Shown: positions 24,431 through 35,256 of the stretch, one piece after another
Layout of the letters: each line of letters opens with the position of its first letter
How positions within the stretch are numbered: the first letter of the stretch is position 1
Source of the DNA: Vespa crabro
Lineage: Eukaryota > Arthropoda > Insecta > Hymenoptera > Vespidae
Reading direction: 5' to 3'
Length of the DNA stretch: 64,000 nucleotides
Assembly: GCF_910589235.1 (NCBI RefSeq)
Contig: NC_060972.1
Location: 3,797,399 to 3,861,398 of the forward strand
Made by a program: the position numbers and the translations under genes
The notes under the pieces: model-generated
Database searches by the model: none
Seen by the model: the letters and a program-made list of their open reading frames with translations, nothing else
Told to the model about the DNA's origin: nothing

Positions 24431-24747
24431 TCCATTGGCGTAACCATTGCAATTTTCTCAATTCCAAATATCGTAACTCATTCGAGATTTAATCTCAAAT
24501 ATGAATATCCAAGTATAAATATTAAAATGGCATCGATGATCGATGATATCGATCATCGCTTTCCTTTTCTTCTAACTATATCATTGATTTTATTTTTCAT
24601 TGATTTTATAGAATTCTTTTTTCTATCTTTTTCATAATATTTGCTTATTATGCCAAAAGAAATTCATTGGATTTTTAAATAATTCACAAATTTTAATAAT
24701 ATACGTACACTTACGATTAGACTTAATAAATAAAATCGTTTACTCGA

Positions 24748-24783
<36 letters not shown>

Positions 24784-25814
24784 ATTGTTGGCTCTTATTA
24801 AATTATTATCAATAATTAAAGGGTCGATAGTAAAGTTACGCCAATGTTCCTAGGCAAGGCGCGTGGCTGGAATGCGGCGCGACCGTGCTGTCGCTCGCGC
24901 GACTGGAACTCGCCATGCGCCAATCGGAAAGTCGAAAGAGAGAAGATAGGCTTCTCTATATTCTATGACGTTTTTCTCTTTATCTGACAGAATCAAAATC
25001 ATTTTTAATCGAGATAATTGTTCGCCTTTTCATAATAAACAATTTTCAATGTTTTCAATGATCACGATAATTACTTGATCATACGAACATACGTTAGTCC
25101 AGTTAATACTATCTTCGAAGAATATACATATACATGTATATATCTATATCCTAACTTTATTCAACGATTTGCATACCAAGAGAAATCAACTTTATACCTT
25201 CTCTTTCTCACGGATCATTCGGACTACCGTTTTTTCTACTCTCTCGCTCTTCAAAGCTTATTACGTATATCTTCCTTTTAGAATTCATATTTTCAAATTC
25301 CAAAGGTCGACCGTTCGCCGTTTCTTCTTGACTTAACGATCCACCTTAATGAACCTTAACATCGAAATCCTCAGTATTTCTGGAAACCATAATATACTAC
25401 CAAGTGATATTACTACTTTCTATCTTTGAAGTGAAACCTCGAGTATTGAATTTCAATAGGTAATCATACTCAATAATTATCTATTGCATTTCATAGAGAA
25501 CTTTAAATCGTCATAAGGAAATGTTAAAAGATTAATCGGATACAGAAGTGATCAAATCGGAGGAAAAAAAAAAAGAAAATTACAACTTTCGATAACCTCG
25601 TTAGAAATATTTTCAAATCTCGCGTTGTTAAAAAGAAAATAAGAGAAAGAGAAAACGAAAAAAAAAAAGAAGTAGGAAGGAAAGAAGAAGAAGAAAGAAA
25701 CGAAGCGTTCGAGCTCGACACCCACTTCGTGGTAAACTCGAGCACGAATCATGATTTATGCTATCCGTTGAAAAAGAGAAAGAGAAAAAGGAAGAGGAAG
25801 AGGAAGAGAGAGAA

Positions 25815-25848
<34 letters not shown>

Positions 25849-25859
25849 AGAGAGAGAAA
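24431..25859. other. gene-free spacer
   Basis: AT-rich sequence with a (TA)n array (24751-24780), a short CpG-rich segment (24830-24930), mixed sequence (25080-25500), A-rich tracts (25561-25575, 25620-25700) and a GA/AAAG tract (about 25770-25859). No gene is seen. Confidence 0.55.
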
Positions 25860-26120
25860 AGCATATGGGCCCGGACTATATCATTGTTGCCATCACAATG
25901 GCACGAAATGCAATACTGCTCGTATGCACTGCTATCGGGTGCGCTTTCGCATAATGTGTCATAAATAGGCGGCGCATACGACGCCGCTTCGCATACTGTG
26001 CGCTGAAACAATAACCATTGTGGTGGCTGCGTCTGTTTATAAATAAGCTCTTATAAGTCCGAGCGAGAAGGTATATCCACGTGAGATTTCTATCTTGAAA
26101 AGGGGATGCCCTCTTGGACG
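25860..26120. promoter_or_regulatory. enhancer-like island with paired SOX-type sites
   Basis: Two inverted pairs of the SOX core (ACAAT/ATTGT) lie within 140 bases: CATTGT-7 bases-ACAATG (25882-25900) and ACAAT-4 bases-ATTGT (26008-26021). Between them is a 6-base GC stem, GCGGCG...CGCCGC (25969-25987). SOX proteins of the E group bind inverted paired sites, so dimer binding is plausible. A minus-strand frame of about 103 codons crosses the island, but it opens with TTG and has no ATG until codon 70. The enhancer reading is an inference. Confidence 0.3.
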
Positions 26121-26845
26121 TGGGTTGGGGCTGAAAGATGCCTTCATCGTTCCAACTTTTCTTCTTGGTCCTTTTCAATTCTCGCAATTACGATTATCTC
26201 TCACGTTCATTTTTCTCAATAATAAATATAATATTGTTTAATCTAAACAATTCGGAGTTAACATTCAAATACACGTATATTTAGAAAGATTTTTAAACTG
26301 ATAGGAAAAAAAAAAGAGATGATTATATTTAGATTATCGATATATTGATGATACATGTATATAAAGAGTTCATTATATACTTTAATATATATATATGTTA
26401 TAAATATTATTCTCTTACTTTTACTTTCATATAGTAAACTCATTACTTATTTATAAAACAAAATCAATTTAACGAGAATCAATTAAATTAGAATTAGATC
26501 AATCCAGATTTGATCGAGCTATAGAAGAGTCGATAATAATTTATAAATTCTAACGCAGGAGCAAGTCTTAACACGTCCGAAGAGTCGCGTAGACGAAAGA
26601 GAACTAAGCAATTCGTCAAAGTCATAATAAGAACACGCTCTTTCATTGTTTACGTAATTTTGTTTTTACTAGAATAAAATTCTCGGAATAGTACAAACCC
26701 ACATGAATATACATATATGCCTGTAGTAAAAGTTTATTATCGCTTTCTATTTTGTTTCTTACCATTCAAGACTACGATACTAGAAATTCGTAAACAAAGG
26801 ACGTCTTTGGACATTTTCATGTTGTATATATCCCAATGTTATCTC

Positions 26846-26894
<49 letters not shown>

Positions 26895-27051
26895 ATTGAA
26901 ACTTTCATTTACATTGTTAAGGCTATTACGTATCAAATATTATTTCTAGCATACCATGTAAAATTTTTGTAGATATTTTGAAAAATTGAATGAATGTTAG
27001 ATCGACATTAATACAATATAAAGTTAATTATGTATATTAGCTTAAATTAGC

Positions 27052-27082
<31 letters not shown>

Positions 27083-27090
27083 TGCAAGAG

Positions 27091-27128
<38 letters not shown>

Positions 27129-27519
27129 TACTTACATGTACATATAAAAATCGTATATAAGAGGAAATAATATCGGACTTGACAAATTAATAAAAGATTA
27201 TTAATTAGAGTATCGTTAAAAAAGAAGAAAAGTATCAATATCGCGAAAATAAATCTTGAAAAATTCGAGAAATAAATATGACGCCATAGTTCCACGATAG
27301 AAATACAAGATCGAAGATTTTATTTTGACGAATATCTATTAAACTAGATTAGATGCCAAGACATATGAACGTACACAGGTGAAAATCACATATTCGGCAA
27401 TCGATCGGTATAAAAAATAATTATATACGTTAGATAAAATATATTAATTACCTGTAATTAACGTGACGACGAAAGTTCGTGACAATCTTTAACACACGAC
27501 GAATACGAAATAAGAGTTG
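26121..27519. other. gene-free spacer
   Basis: A mixed segment (26121-26190), then AT-rich sequence, a CT array (26849-26890), a (TA)n array (27052-27078) and a GA array (27095-27128). A unique CpG-containing stretch (27280-27519) leads into the promoter-like cluster. Confidence 0.55.
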
Positions 27520-27565
27520 ATTGGTTGCTTTGCAACTATGGCGGACACTTCGGGCGCGCATGCGT
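27520..27565. promoter_or_regulatory. housekeeping-type promoter cluster (CCAAT, ATGGCGG, CGCATGCG)
   Basis: Three elements sit about 18 bases apart: an inverted CCAAT word (ATTGG, 27520-27524), ATGGCGGAC (from 27538), the YY1/Pho-type core, and the palindrome CGCATGCG within GCGCATGCG (27557-27564), the NRF1/Ewg-type core. These motifs are known to co-occur at TATA-less promoters of housekeeping genes and can fire in both directions. No coding gene is certain nearby. The closest candidate is the frame at 27869. Confidence 0.4.
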
Positions 27566-27868
27566 AATACGCCACTTTACATATATATATATATCATTCA
27601 GCTACATATGAATGAATTTTTTTACTTATAATTAATAAATCGTATTCCATAGAAAATTTAACAACGATAAAGGATAAAATAAAAAGTTTTATTAATCTTT
27701 TGAAATTGGATATATATTTTCTACTTACTAATTCATATAAATACTCATACACACACACACACACACACATAAATAGCTTGCTTTCTTTTCTTTCTTAAAA
27801 GTTAAAAGTATCGTCTTAATGGTAACCTTGCCGACCATCAGACGAAATCGGTACTGACATTTTCTACC
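27566..27868. other. spacer between promoter-like cluster and short ORF
   Basis: A short (TA)n run, AT-rich sequence, a (CA)n array (27748-27769), a CT-rich stretch and a unique segment (27810-27868). It could be 5' UTR or intron if the downstream frame is a gene, but no clear splice pair is visible. Confidence 0.4.
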
Positions 27869-28006
27869 ATGGTGAAACGAAAGAAAGGCGATCTATACAA
27901 AGACGACGAGACTTTCTCAGGGATCCTGGAAGTGCCTCGAGCGAAAACTTCTGGGCACGTTGGCAAAAAAGTTCTGGCGGCACTTTTACACCACCGACAC
28001 CGCTAA
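27869..28006 (+). CDS. candidate short ORF, apparently frame-broken
   Basis: ATG in a near-ideal context (TACCATGG) opens a 45-codon frame starting MVKRKKGDLYKDDETFSG, polar and Lys/Arg/Asp-rich, ending at TAA. About 30 codons in, at a run of six A (27964-27969), the next frame is also open and continues to a TAG at 28154. Removing one A would join them into a frame of about 95 codons with a strongly basic tail (KRKKVRKKDMKKK). This could be a sequencing or assembly indel, a decayed gene, or chance. A promoter-like cluster lies about 300 bases upstream. I recognise no family and see no AATAAA close downstream. Confidence 0.25.
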   Translation: MVKRKKGDLYKDDETFSGILEVPRAKTSGHVGKKVLAALLHHRHR

Positions 28007-29124
28007 CGTTACCAAAGATAAAGAGAGACGAGAACTCCACCACTTGGATACCTCAAAACGATTAAGAAACGAATCGTGTTTGGCGAAGAAGGACAACATG
28101 AAAAGAAAGAAAGTAAGAAAGAAAGATATGAAGAAAAAAGGAGACAGCTCGTAGATCTTTGAAGAAACGGCACCTGTGCAATTTTCCACTGCGAACTTGT
28201 GTTAGATCGACCGACGACAATGAATCCTACTAAAAAAAAAACAATCCCTTCCACCTGTTTACATAAGAAATCAAATGATACGGTCTCGACTACAAATTAT
28301 CTAATTTATCTAATTCATCTGAAGATCATCCTATATCGTAAAACGATTAACTATCGTATATATAGACTCTTATCTATATTAAACGTACAAATATGATTAT
28401 TATTATTTAAAAAAGAAATCGAAATTATAAAATAATTTTATTTTTATTATATCCGTGTATATTGAAATATCATTTTTAGTATGATTATTATTTAATATAC
28501 GATATATGAAAATTATTCGTATTATTATTTAAAAATTATTAATTCAAATGATATTAAAATATGTAACTAAATATCACATTTATCTCATTATATTTCTCAC
28601 GATTATTCTTCTAATTTCAATCTAATTTCGTACATAATCAATATCATTTTCATATCTCGAAGGAACATTATTTTTAAGATTTCTTTTTGTAAATTCTTTG
28701 AATGATTCAAAAATTTCATCTTCCAAGAAGATTTGAAAGAAACGATTAAAAGATATTTATAAGCAAGAAAATTAAAGGGACATTCTCGTGAGATAATTTT
28801 TTTGTTTTTTTTTTTTTTATAAGGAGCAATGATTTCCCTTAATTTCGCAGAAACCGAGAAGGCGTTCTAGCGCGACCGAGCGGAGAAAACGAATTTAAGA
28901 GTTGGAATCAACCTGATATATCCAGCTGCAAAAGGTTGACGAATCAACGATGAAAACGTTCTCTCCATCCGATCCGATCCGACCTTGCTGAAAGTTTTAT
29001 TTAACGGTAGCTCGTTCTTCGATCGCTTCTTTCTTCCTTTCTCCAAAGAACGGTGTCTGCACTTCATAAAGTTAGTTGCAGTTACATTTTTTTGCTAAAC
29101 TTCTGACCGCGACCTCGATGTTTT

Positions 29125-29164
<40 letters not shown>

Positions 29165-29601
29165 TTTCTTTTTTTTTTTTATGGAAACGTTAATCGAATC
29201 GTATGCTATCATTGTACAATAAAATATCGTTGATGATCTATAACGATCAATGAAATTCACTCTCGATCGGTGGAATTGTCTAAAAAATTTTTTATACGAA
29301 CTATCAATATATTTCTAATTTTGTCAAATTTATATTAATACGTCCAAATAAATAATATAATACAAATATATTATTTTGTTTTTAAATTGTAAATAAATTT
29401 AATTTACACGATAAAATATTAATATATACATATATACATACATACATATTATTAATTTGTTAAACTTATTCTACAGATATTAAAATTGAAATAAAAACTA
29501 TGAGGTGTTTCGATTTATCGATTTAGAATCTGTAATACTTATATATGTATATAAGTACCTATGTAGATATTATTCTAAACTAAACATAGATACCATTTAA
29601 A
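28007..29601. other. gene-free spacer
   Basis: The second open frame described for 27869 runs to 28154. Then follow AT-rich sequence (28270-28790), a T run (28798-28820), a CpG-containing unique segment (28840-29100), a CT array (29129-29164) and AT-rich sequence. A minus-strand ATG frame of 66 codons (28867-29067) is basic and unremarkable, and I do not call it. Confidence 0.5.
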
Positions 29602-29605
29602 TATT

Positions 29606-29644
29606 TATAGATAGCTCAAAGCCGGTTTCTACGAGATTTCAGTC
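29606..29644 (+). promoter_or_regulatory. TATA-like and initiator-like core promoter
   Basis: TATAGATAG begins at 29606. The arthropod initiator word TCAGTC lies at 29639-29644, putting a start site at the A of 29641. The spacing of about 35 bases is slightly longer than the usual 25-31. The ATG of the small secreted-protein candidate follows 25 bases downstream, giving a short 5' UTR. Confidence 0.3.
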
Positions 29645-29665
29645 GATACTACAAAGTTGGTTCGC

Positions 29666-29899
29666 ATGTTTTCTCTCCTTATTCCTCTTATAGTCTTCTC
29701 CTTAGCATACGTCCTTTGTCGTCCTGACCGTGATCCTTGCAACCTCATTCCTCGTTTTCAACCTCGACACGGAGGATGTGGGAGCGGTACTTTGGTCGTT
29801 GACTGCGCGACTTTAACCGTGGGAGTTAATATCCTTTCACGGATCTTAAGGATGCTTTACGATCTCAAAAGGTCTCCGGCCTTGTTTCGACTCGACTAA
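29666..29899 (+). CDS. candidate small secreted protein (77 aa)
   Basis: The frame opens at ATG 29666 and ends with TAA at 29897. Residues 1-18 (MFSLLIPLIVFSLAYVLC) form a typical signal peptide: a hydrophobic core, then V-L-C at -3 to -1, cutting before R19. The predicted 59-residue mature part has cysteines at 25, 38 and 47, a Gly/Cys patch (GGCGSG, 36-41), a hydrophobic stretch (about 50-64) and a dibasic KR at 68-69 that would release a short C-terminal peptide beginning SPALF. GC content is above the flanks. A TATA/initiator pair lies just upstream and AATAAA occurs at 30229. A secreted peptide or prohormone would fit, but I recognise no family. The length alone could arise by chance, so confidence rests on the signal peptide and promoter spacing. 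A TTG nine bases upstream is in frame but is not a likely start. Confidence 0.4.
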   Translation: MFSLLIPLIVFSLAYVLCRPDRDPCNLIPRFQPRHGGCGSGTLVVDCATLTVGVNILSRILRMLYDLKRSPALFRLD

Positions 29900-30228
29900 T
29901 GATCGAAAATCAACTGAATAAGGACTTAAAAATTGTTAAATACTATTGTTAATTTATCTATTATTTGTCATATATATATTTATCGTGATCGAAAGAAAAT
30001 TGATCTATCCGTAAAAATTACATGATATATTTTATATCATTAATATTTTATCGATAATGATTTATACTTCGTTTGAATCCTTTTCACATAAGTTCACATA
30101 AAATCGTGTTAGTTGATCTGTAATTTGCAAATTTTTCCACGAATATTGTTAAATTAATTATTGTCGAAAAATTAGAATGGCTCTCAACATGATGATTATG
30201 ACAATTTTAAATAGTAATATGAAATTCT

Positions 30229-30229
30229 A

Positions 30230-30234
<5 letters not shown>
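30229..30234 (+). terminator. AATAAA polyadenylation-signal word
   Basis: It lies about 330 bases after the stop codon of the 29666 frame. The word is common in AT-rich sequence, so the link is tentative. Confidence 0.2.

Positions 30235-30272
<38 letters not shown>
30235..30272. repeat. (TA)n microsatellite
   Basis: About 18 TA units. Confidence 0.95.
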
Positions 30273-30280
<8 letters not shown>

Positions 30281-30897
30281 GAATGTAGAAATAATTTAAA
30301 AATCATAATAAATATGTGCGATACGAGAAAATTGAGAAAAAGATAAGAAACGATTAATGAGAAGAGTAAAAATTGTTAAAATTTCAAAACTACTTGAGAT
30401 GAAAATATTTGAAAATCTTTTAATAAATAATATTTCGGAAAGAATAGAAAAGACGATTCGAATATCTCTTGTTCCGTCTTTGCCAATCGTACGAATGTAG
30501 TTCCGAGAATGTCGTCTAAAGGTCGGCTATGACGCACTCACCTGAATGAAATTCGAGGTGAATGGTTGTCCGCTGAAGTCACTTACGCTTCTCTGACTCA
30601 CTTTACGTCAATGAAAGCAGAGAGAAGCAGTACCACGAATTAATATGCGCGAACATGACCAAGACTGCGTCTCTTTTTCTCTTCTCCCACTCTCTTTCTC
30701 CCTTTCCCTCTTTCTTTCTCTTCTCTTTCTCATCGTCATCCTTTAATGTTCGTCGTCATTCTCTATGTTTATATCCGTGACGCGTTAATGATCACGAGAC
30801 GAAAGTTCATAATTTTCCATTTCTTTTCTTATTGTTATTTTTTACTTTTATTTTCATTTTTGTTTTTTTCTTGTTTTTTTTTCTTGTTTTTTTTCTT

Positions 30898-30900
<3 letters not shown>
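30273..30900. other. gene-free spacer
   Basis: AT-rich sequence, a CpG-containing unique segment (30440-30660), a CT-rich stretch (30670-30735) and a T-rich run-up to the poly(T). No gene is seen. Confidence 0.55.

Positions 30901-30927
<27 letters not shown>
30901..30927. repeat. poly(T) run
   Basis: About 27 uninterrupted T. A poly(A) run of about 26 follows at 30994-31019, so the pair could form a hairpin around the unit of the tandem duplication. Confidence 0.9.
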
Positions 30928-30928
<1 letters not shown>

Positions 30929-30934
30929 TTCAAG

Positions 30935-31125
30935 CTAGTATTCGATTTATTTCAAGAAATGTTTTTCATCCATTTCATCGTTCGATTGTCTATAAAAAAA
31001 AAAAAAAAAAAAAAAAAAAGAAAAAAAATACGATGCATCTTTTATTCTTTATTTACAATAGCATTTGATTTATTTCAATAAATTATTTACACAAATTTCA
31101 TCGTTCGATAGTCCATACAAAATGC
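30935..31125. repeat. diverged tandem duplication, period about 123 bp
   Basis: The segment 30935-30995 and the segment about 31058-31118 align: both contain TTYGATTTATTTCAAKAAA, then TTTCATCGTTCGAT (30973 and 31096), then GTCYATA. Copies differ by scattered substitutions. The poly(A) run (30994-31019) lies between them. This is non-coding. Confidence 0.7.
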
Positions 31126-32297
31126 ATAAAATGCATTCGACATATATAATGCAATGAACAAAACATGCAATTTTTTTTTTCTTCTTTCGTATCGTACAAA
31201 ATAATATAATATGTAGAATGGGCATAGACATTTGTGAGATTGTTATCGTAAAATAATAATTGTAGAAAAAGATGAAGAAAGGAAATAAGAAATAATTCCA
31301 TTAGGGACAATTTTTTTGTAAATCCTTTTCAATGGTGTCTTCTATAAATATGAAACAAGGAAGAAACGTTCAAGCAAATAAAATGAACATAATCGAGAGA
31401 TGCATCAGCATCACCGCTTCGAATAATCATTAACGTCCTCGCTAATGACCGCCGAGAGATAAATTACTCTGTAATAATAATCCGAAGAACGCGGGACAGC
31501 TTCGTTACAAGGCCGAAACCAATTTACAATTTTCTTTCGACGCATTCAATTAGTTAAATGCTTTCAAGAAAGTGTAAGAGCGCTACCATGATTTTTGTTA
31601 TCGTCGAGAACACACGAGCATGCACCCGGTTGCATCGTTTATTGCACCGACGTATTTACGTACATTATACACCAAAAATTACAATATGTCAAGAAATTAA
31701 TTTTATTATATCAAAAATAATATCATTAGCCAAAATTAAGGTAACATTCAAAAACTTAATTAAAAATTCATTAAAATACTGATTGAAGATGAAAATTAAT
31801 TAAAATAAAAATTCTACTCACTAAGGAATATTACAAATTCGAATGAAAAAAAAAAGGAAAAAAAAAAAAGAAAAAAAAAGAAAAAAAAGAGAAGAAAAAG
31901 AAAGAGAGAAAAAAAATTTGAATTCGCGAAGAAATAAAGAGGAAAGATGAAAAGATTAAGGTGATCATCACGGAAAAAGGAGAGTCGAGAAACTTAACGG
32001 CACGTATAGTTGTCAAACGTGACGATAATCGCGAACGACTAATGAACGAAGAAATATATATATATATATATATACATATATACATATATATATATATATA
32101 TGCGTGACTATGTTTGTATGTATGTGTGTGCGTTCATGTGGATCTCTCTTTCTCTTTCTTTTTATTTCTGTTTTATTCTCAACCCTTTGATCGTTCGTTC
32201 GTTTTGGCGTCATCCTATGACCGCAGTCGGCACGCATTGACTCACGTGCGTGGGCAAAGGTATGCGAGGCGCATACGATGCACGACGTGAAATGCGA
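31126..32297. other. gene-free spacer
   Basis: AT-rich sequence, a mixed unique segment (31395-31660), an A/G-rich tract (31845-31915) and a (TA)n pair (32053-32074, 32085-32101), then a CpG-containing unique segment (32180-32297). The ATG frame 31558-31782 has no supporting feature. Confidence 0.55.
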
Positions 32298-32328
32298 TAC
32301 ACGTGCGCGCGCGCACACACATACACAC
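32298..32328. other. perfect alternating pyrimidine-purine tract (Z-DNA candidate)
   Basis: Thirty-one bases alternate pyrimidine and purine without a break: a CACGTG word, then GCGCGCGCGC, then CACACAC with one AT step. The GC-alternating core is the classic Z-DNA former. Confidence 0.75.
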
Positions 32329-32565
32329 AACACATACACATAACGAAAGAAGGAACGAACGATCGACCGACCGACCGAGCTTTGTGGGCCAGCGTTAAAT
32401 CCGCCTATGTGCTAACTCGACTCGATGACGCCACCCGCTTGTATTAGCAACGAACGGTGTCGAGGACATACGAATAATAAACAAAAATCATTCGATATCA
32501 AACTTAAAAAGAGAAAAAAAAAAAGAGAAATTAAAAATCAGAAAGTTTATAATTTGATTTTGTTA

Positions 32566-32657
32566 TTGTTGTTGTTGTTGTCGTTGTTGTTGCTGTTGTT
32601 GCTGTTGCTGTTGTTGCTGTTGCTGTTGCTGTTGTTGTTGTTATGATTGTTGCTGTT
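32566..32657. repeat. (TTG/CTG)n trinucleotide array
   Basis: About 29 TTG/CTG triplets with one TCG. On the minus strand they read CAA/CAG (poly-Gln), but in that frame stop codons lie immediately on both sides, so the array is not a poly-Q exon. The plus-strand poly-Leu frame is an artefact. Confidence 0.9.
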
Positions 32658-33310
32658 GTCGTAATAAAAATTTTTCACAATATAGAATATATAGTGTGCG
32701 ACAATAATTAAAAGACAATAATAATCAACTCCAATTACTTGTACAATCTAATCCAGATTTAATTATACATACAAATTGTACAAATATATATATACAATTA
32801 CGAAGAATTTTTTAATTTTCATTTTTTCTGTAAAATATTATACATTCGATAAAAATTTCTTCCTTATCTTATATTAGATTGTACTAGATTTATATCTGAC
32901 AGATTCTTATAAATTTCACATACTATATTACTTTCACGTTTATTAGATGGTAATTATAAAAAAAAAAAAAGAAAAAAAAAGAAAAAAGGAAAAAGAAAAA
33001 AGAAACCAAAAAACAAACAAACAAAAAAAACGAAACCGCTTGTAGAAAATCAAGTTCCAGATACGAAAGTATACTTATCGATGATATTAAAGTAATGAAG
33101 TGTTATACCGCTACTATTAATACTTGATCGAGGTGAAAACTAATGAAAGCCTTTCGAATTTTCTCATAAACTCGGAAGAAACTCTTAGATCCCCAGGGCA
33201 TTCAGATACTTTTACGTTAACGACGAAAACGTCATGATTAACGTTCTCTCGATGATTAACTCATGCCTGAAGCAAAGAATATATAAATGAATTCATCGAA
33301 TGAGAGAAAA

Positions 33311-33342
<32 letters not shown>

Positions 33343-33867
33343 GAACGGAAATTACTTAAATTTCTATATTTTTTTTCATACTTGTTACTCGTCATTTTTA
33401 GGTCAATATTAGTTTCGCAATTATATACCACAAGCAAACGATTAAAAGGAAATCATATTAGAAACATCATTAACATTTTACTATAATTTGATATAATTTC
33501 TCTTGATGGGATAATTTAATCGATAATAAAATAAACTATATGAAATATCATTCGAATATTTCAAAATCTTTCTGTCAATTTTAATAATCATATCTATTTT
33601 GAATATTTTCATTGTGAATAATGGAAAGAGCTCTAATTTTAAATGATCGGCATGAGTTCCGAAGTGAAGATAGGGTTGCAGAATTTTAGGCGCTTCGTTG
33701 GACACGATAAATCGAGAACTTTCAAATATAAAATATAATTCGATTGAAAAGAAACAAAAAGATGAAATATGACGATATATGATAATAAAATAAACCAAAA
33801 AAAAAAAAAAGAAAAAAAAAAACAAGAAAGAAAATGTAAAACATTTGTTATAAATAACATTAGAAAA
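32658..33867. other. gene-free spacer
   Basis: AT-rich sequence, an A-rich tract (32958-33030), a unique segment (33040-33300), a GA array (33308-33341), then AT-rich sequence. An A-rich tract at 33797-33822 interrupts minus-strand frames. No gene is seen. Confidence 0.55.
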
Positions 33868-34065
33868 TTATAATTCGATGATAAATCGTAAAGAAACGTA
33901 CGTAAAGATCGACAAAGTGATCCATAACGACTTATGACAATTCTCATTCTGAAGTCGTAGGCGTGAGCAATTTTCCAGTTCATCCAACAATTCTCTCGGA
34001 CTCCTACACGATCTCGACGAGTGACTCGTTGCGTCGACGTTTGCCTCGCCTTTGTATTTAACCAT
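33868..34065 (-). CDS. candidate 65-residue ORF
   Basis: Minus-strand ATG at 34065 in good context (GCCGCTATGG) opens 65 codons ending in TAA at 33868. The product begins MVKYKGEANVDATSHSS, has a charged, possibly helical middle (RELLDELENCSRL) and a hydrophobic C-terminal third. A TATAAAG box and an initiator-like TCAC lie immediately upstream, leaving a very short leader of about 8 bases. A second minus-strand frame over the same DNA is also open for over 140 codons but starts with GTG and passes through AT-rich sequence. No family is recognised, and chance is a serious alternative. Confidence 0.18.
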   Translation of the reverse strand: MVKYKGEANVDATSHSSRSCRSPRELLDELENCSRLRLQNENCHKSLWITLSIFTYVSLRFIIEL

Positions 34066-34072
34066 AGCGGCG

Positions 34073-34102
34073 TGACCGAGAAATGCACACGTCAACTTTA
34101 TA
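34073..34102 (-). promoter_or_regulatory. TATAAAG plus initiator-like pair, minus strand
   Basis: TATAAAG (34102 to 34096) and TCAC with its A at 34073 are 29 bases apart, the canonical spacing. A TGACGTGT CRE-like word lies between them. Confidence 0.25.
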
Positions 34103-35196
34103 CACTCGTTGTTGCACTCTGCAATTAAATTGACCGCTAAAAATATTCATTTATATGTGCCCGTGCTTTCATCTTTCACAAATATTTTAACGATAGCTCT
34201 CTTCTCACTTTTGACTCATCTAAATTGAAATCGAAATCTGAATAAAGTTTACGATTTAAAGATCTAAGATCGTCACATCAGACAGATCACGTCAGTGAAA
34301 TTTTCTATGATTGTTTGTAATCGAAAAAAAAAAAGAAAGAAAAAACAATTAATAATCAATATTATCACGATCATATGAAATAACATTTATATAATAATAA
34401 TCGAGAATTATAAAAACTATAATATTCCTGATACTTGTGACAACAACGAGCAAAGATACTCGAGATATTCTGTTCCTTTCATTCCAAAATTGTCGAATTA
34501 AGATAAAGGAAAAAAAGAGAGGAAAAGAAAAAAAAATAAAAAAAAAAAAAAAAAAAAAAGAAAAAAGAGTATGAAAAATTCATCGTATGAAAAGTAATCA
34601 ACTAATCCTAATCTGTAAGACCAAGGACGCCGGCTAGTTTCTTATTACATTTACGTGCCTCCAAACAAGTTTTCAAAGTTGAAAGGGGAAAATTCAATGG
34701 CTCCGATGTAACTAACTAAGATCGGAAGGTATAGTTCGATCTCGAACTCTGGTCACGTATCGTGTGGATAAGCGTGCGGTGAACACCTTTTACCTAGCTA
34801 CTTCTATACTACTCGCACAAGATCGGAGCCGACAAACGCAGTACTGTGCACGCGTCTTATTGCCAAGACCACCACCGTGAACTCCGTAGACCTGGTAATT
34901 GCATAACTCCGGAGGTCGCGTCAGTAACGAGCGGCTTGTCTCTCCGATCTTCAAGATCGTAAGGCCAAACGAGAATTCTTCGAGTTTGCACGCGAGTCTC
35001 TTTTACCCTTTTCACGTGCCGCAGTATTCACGTTAAACTTAAGTTAGTCTCTGTTTTAAAAAGGAATACAAAAATTAAATGAACAAACTTAAAAAAGAAG
35101 AAAAAAAAAAAAGAAAAAGATAAAGAAAAAAATGTAAAAAGATTCTTTCTTCCTTACACGAAAATCGATATTAATCTTATGCCTCGACAAATTATT

Positions 35197-35256
<60 letters not shown>

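Noticed and set aside
25876..26187. 103-codon minus-strand frame
   Set aside because: It opens with TTG and has no ATG until codon 70. The GC-rich enhancer-like island explains the openness.
32425..32657. Poly-Leu / poly-Gln coding repeat
   Set aside because: The poly-Gln frame on the minus strand is closed by stops on both sides, and the poly-Leu frame is repeat-driven.
33639..34088. 149-codon minus-strand frame
   Set aside because: It starts with GTG, not ATG, and its second half is poly-Phe and AT-rich translation. The overlapping 65-codon frame is kept only as a weak candidate.
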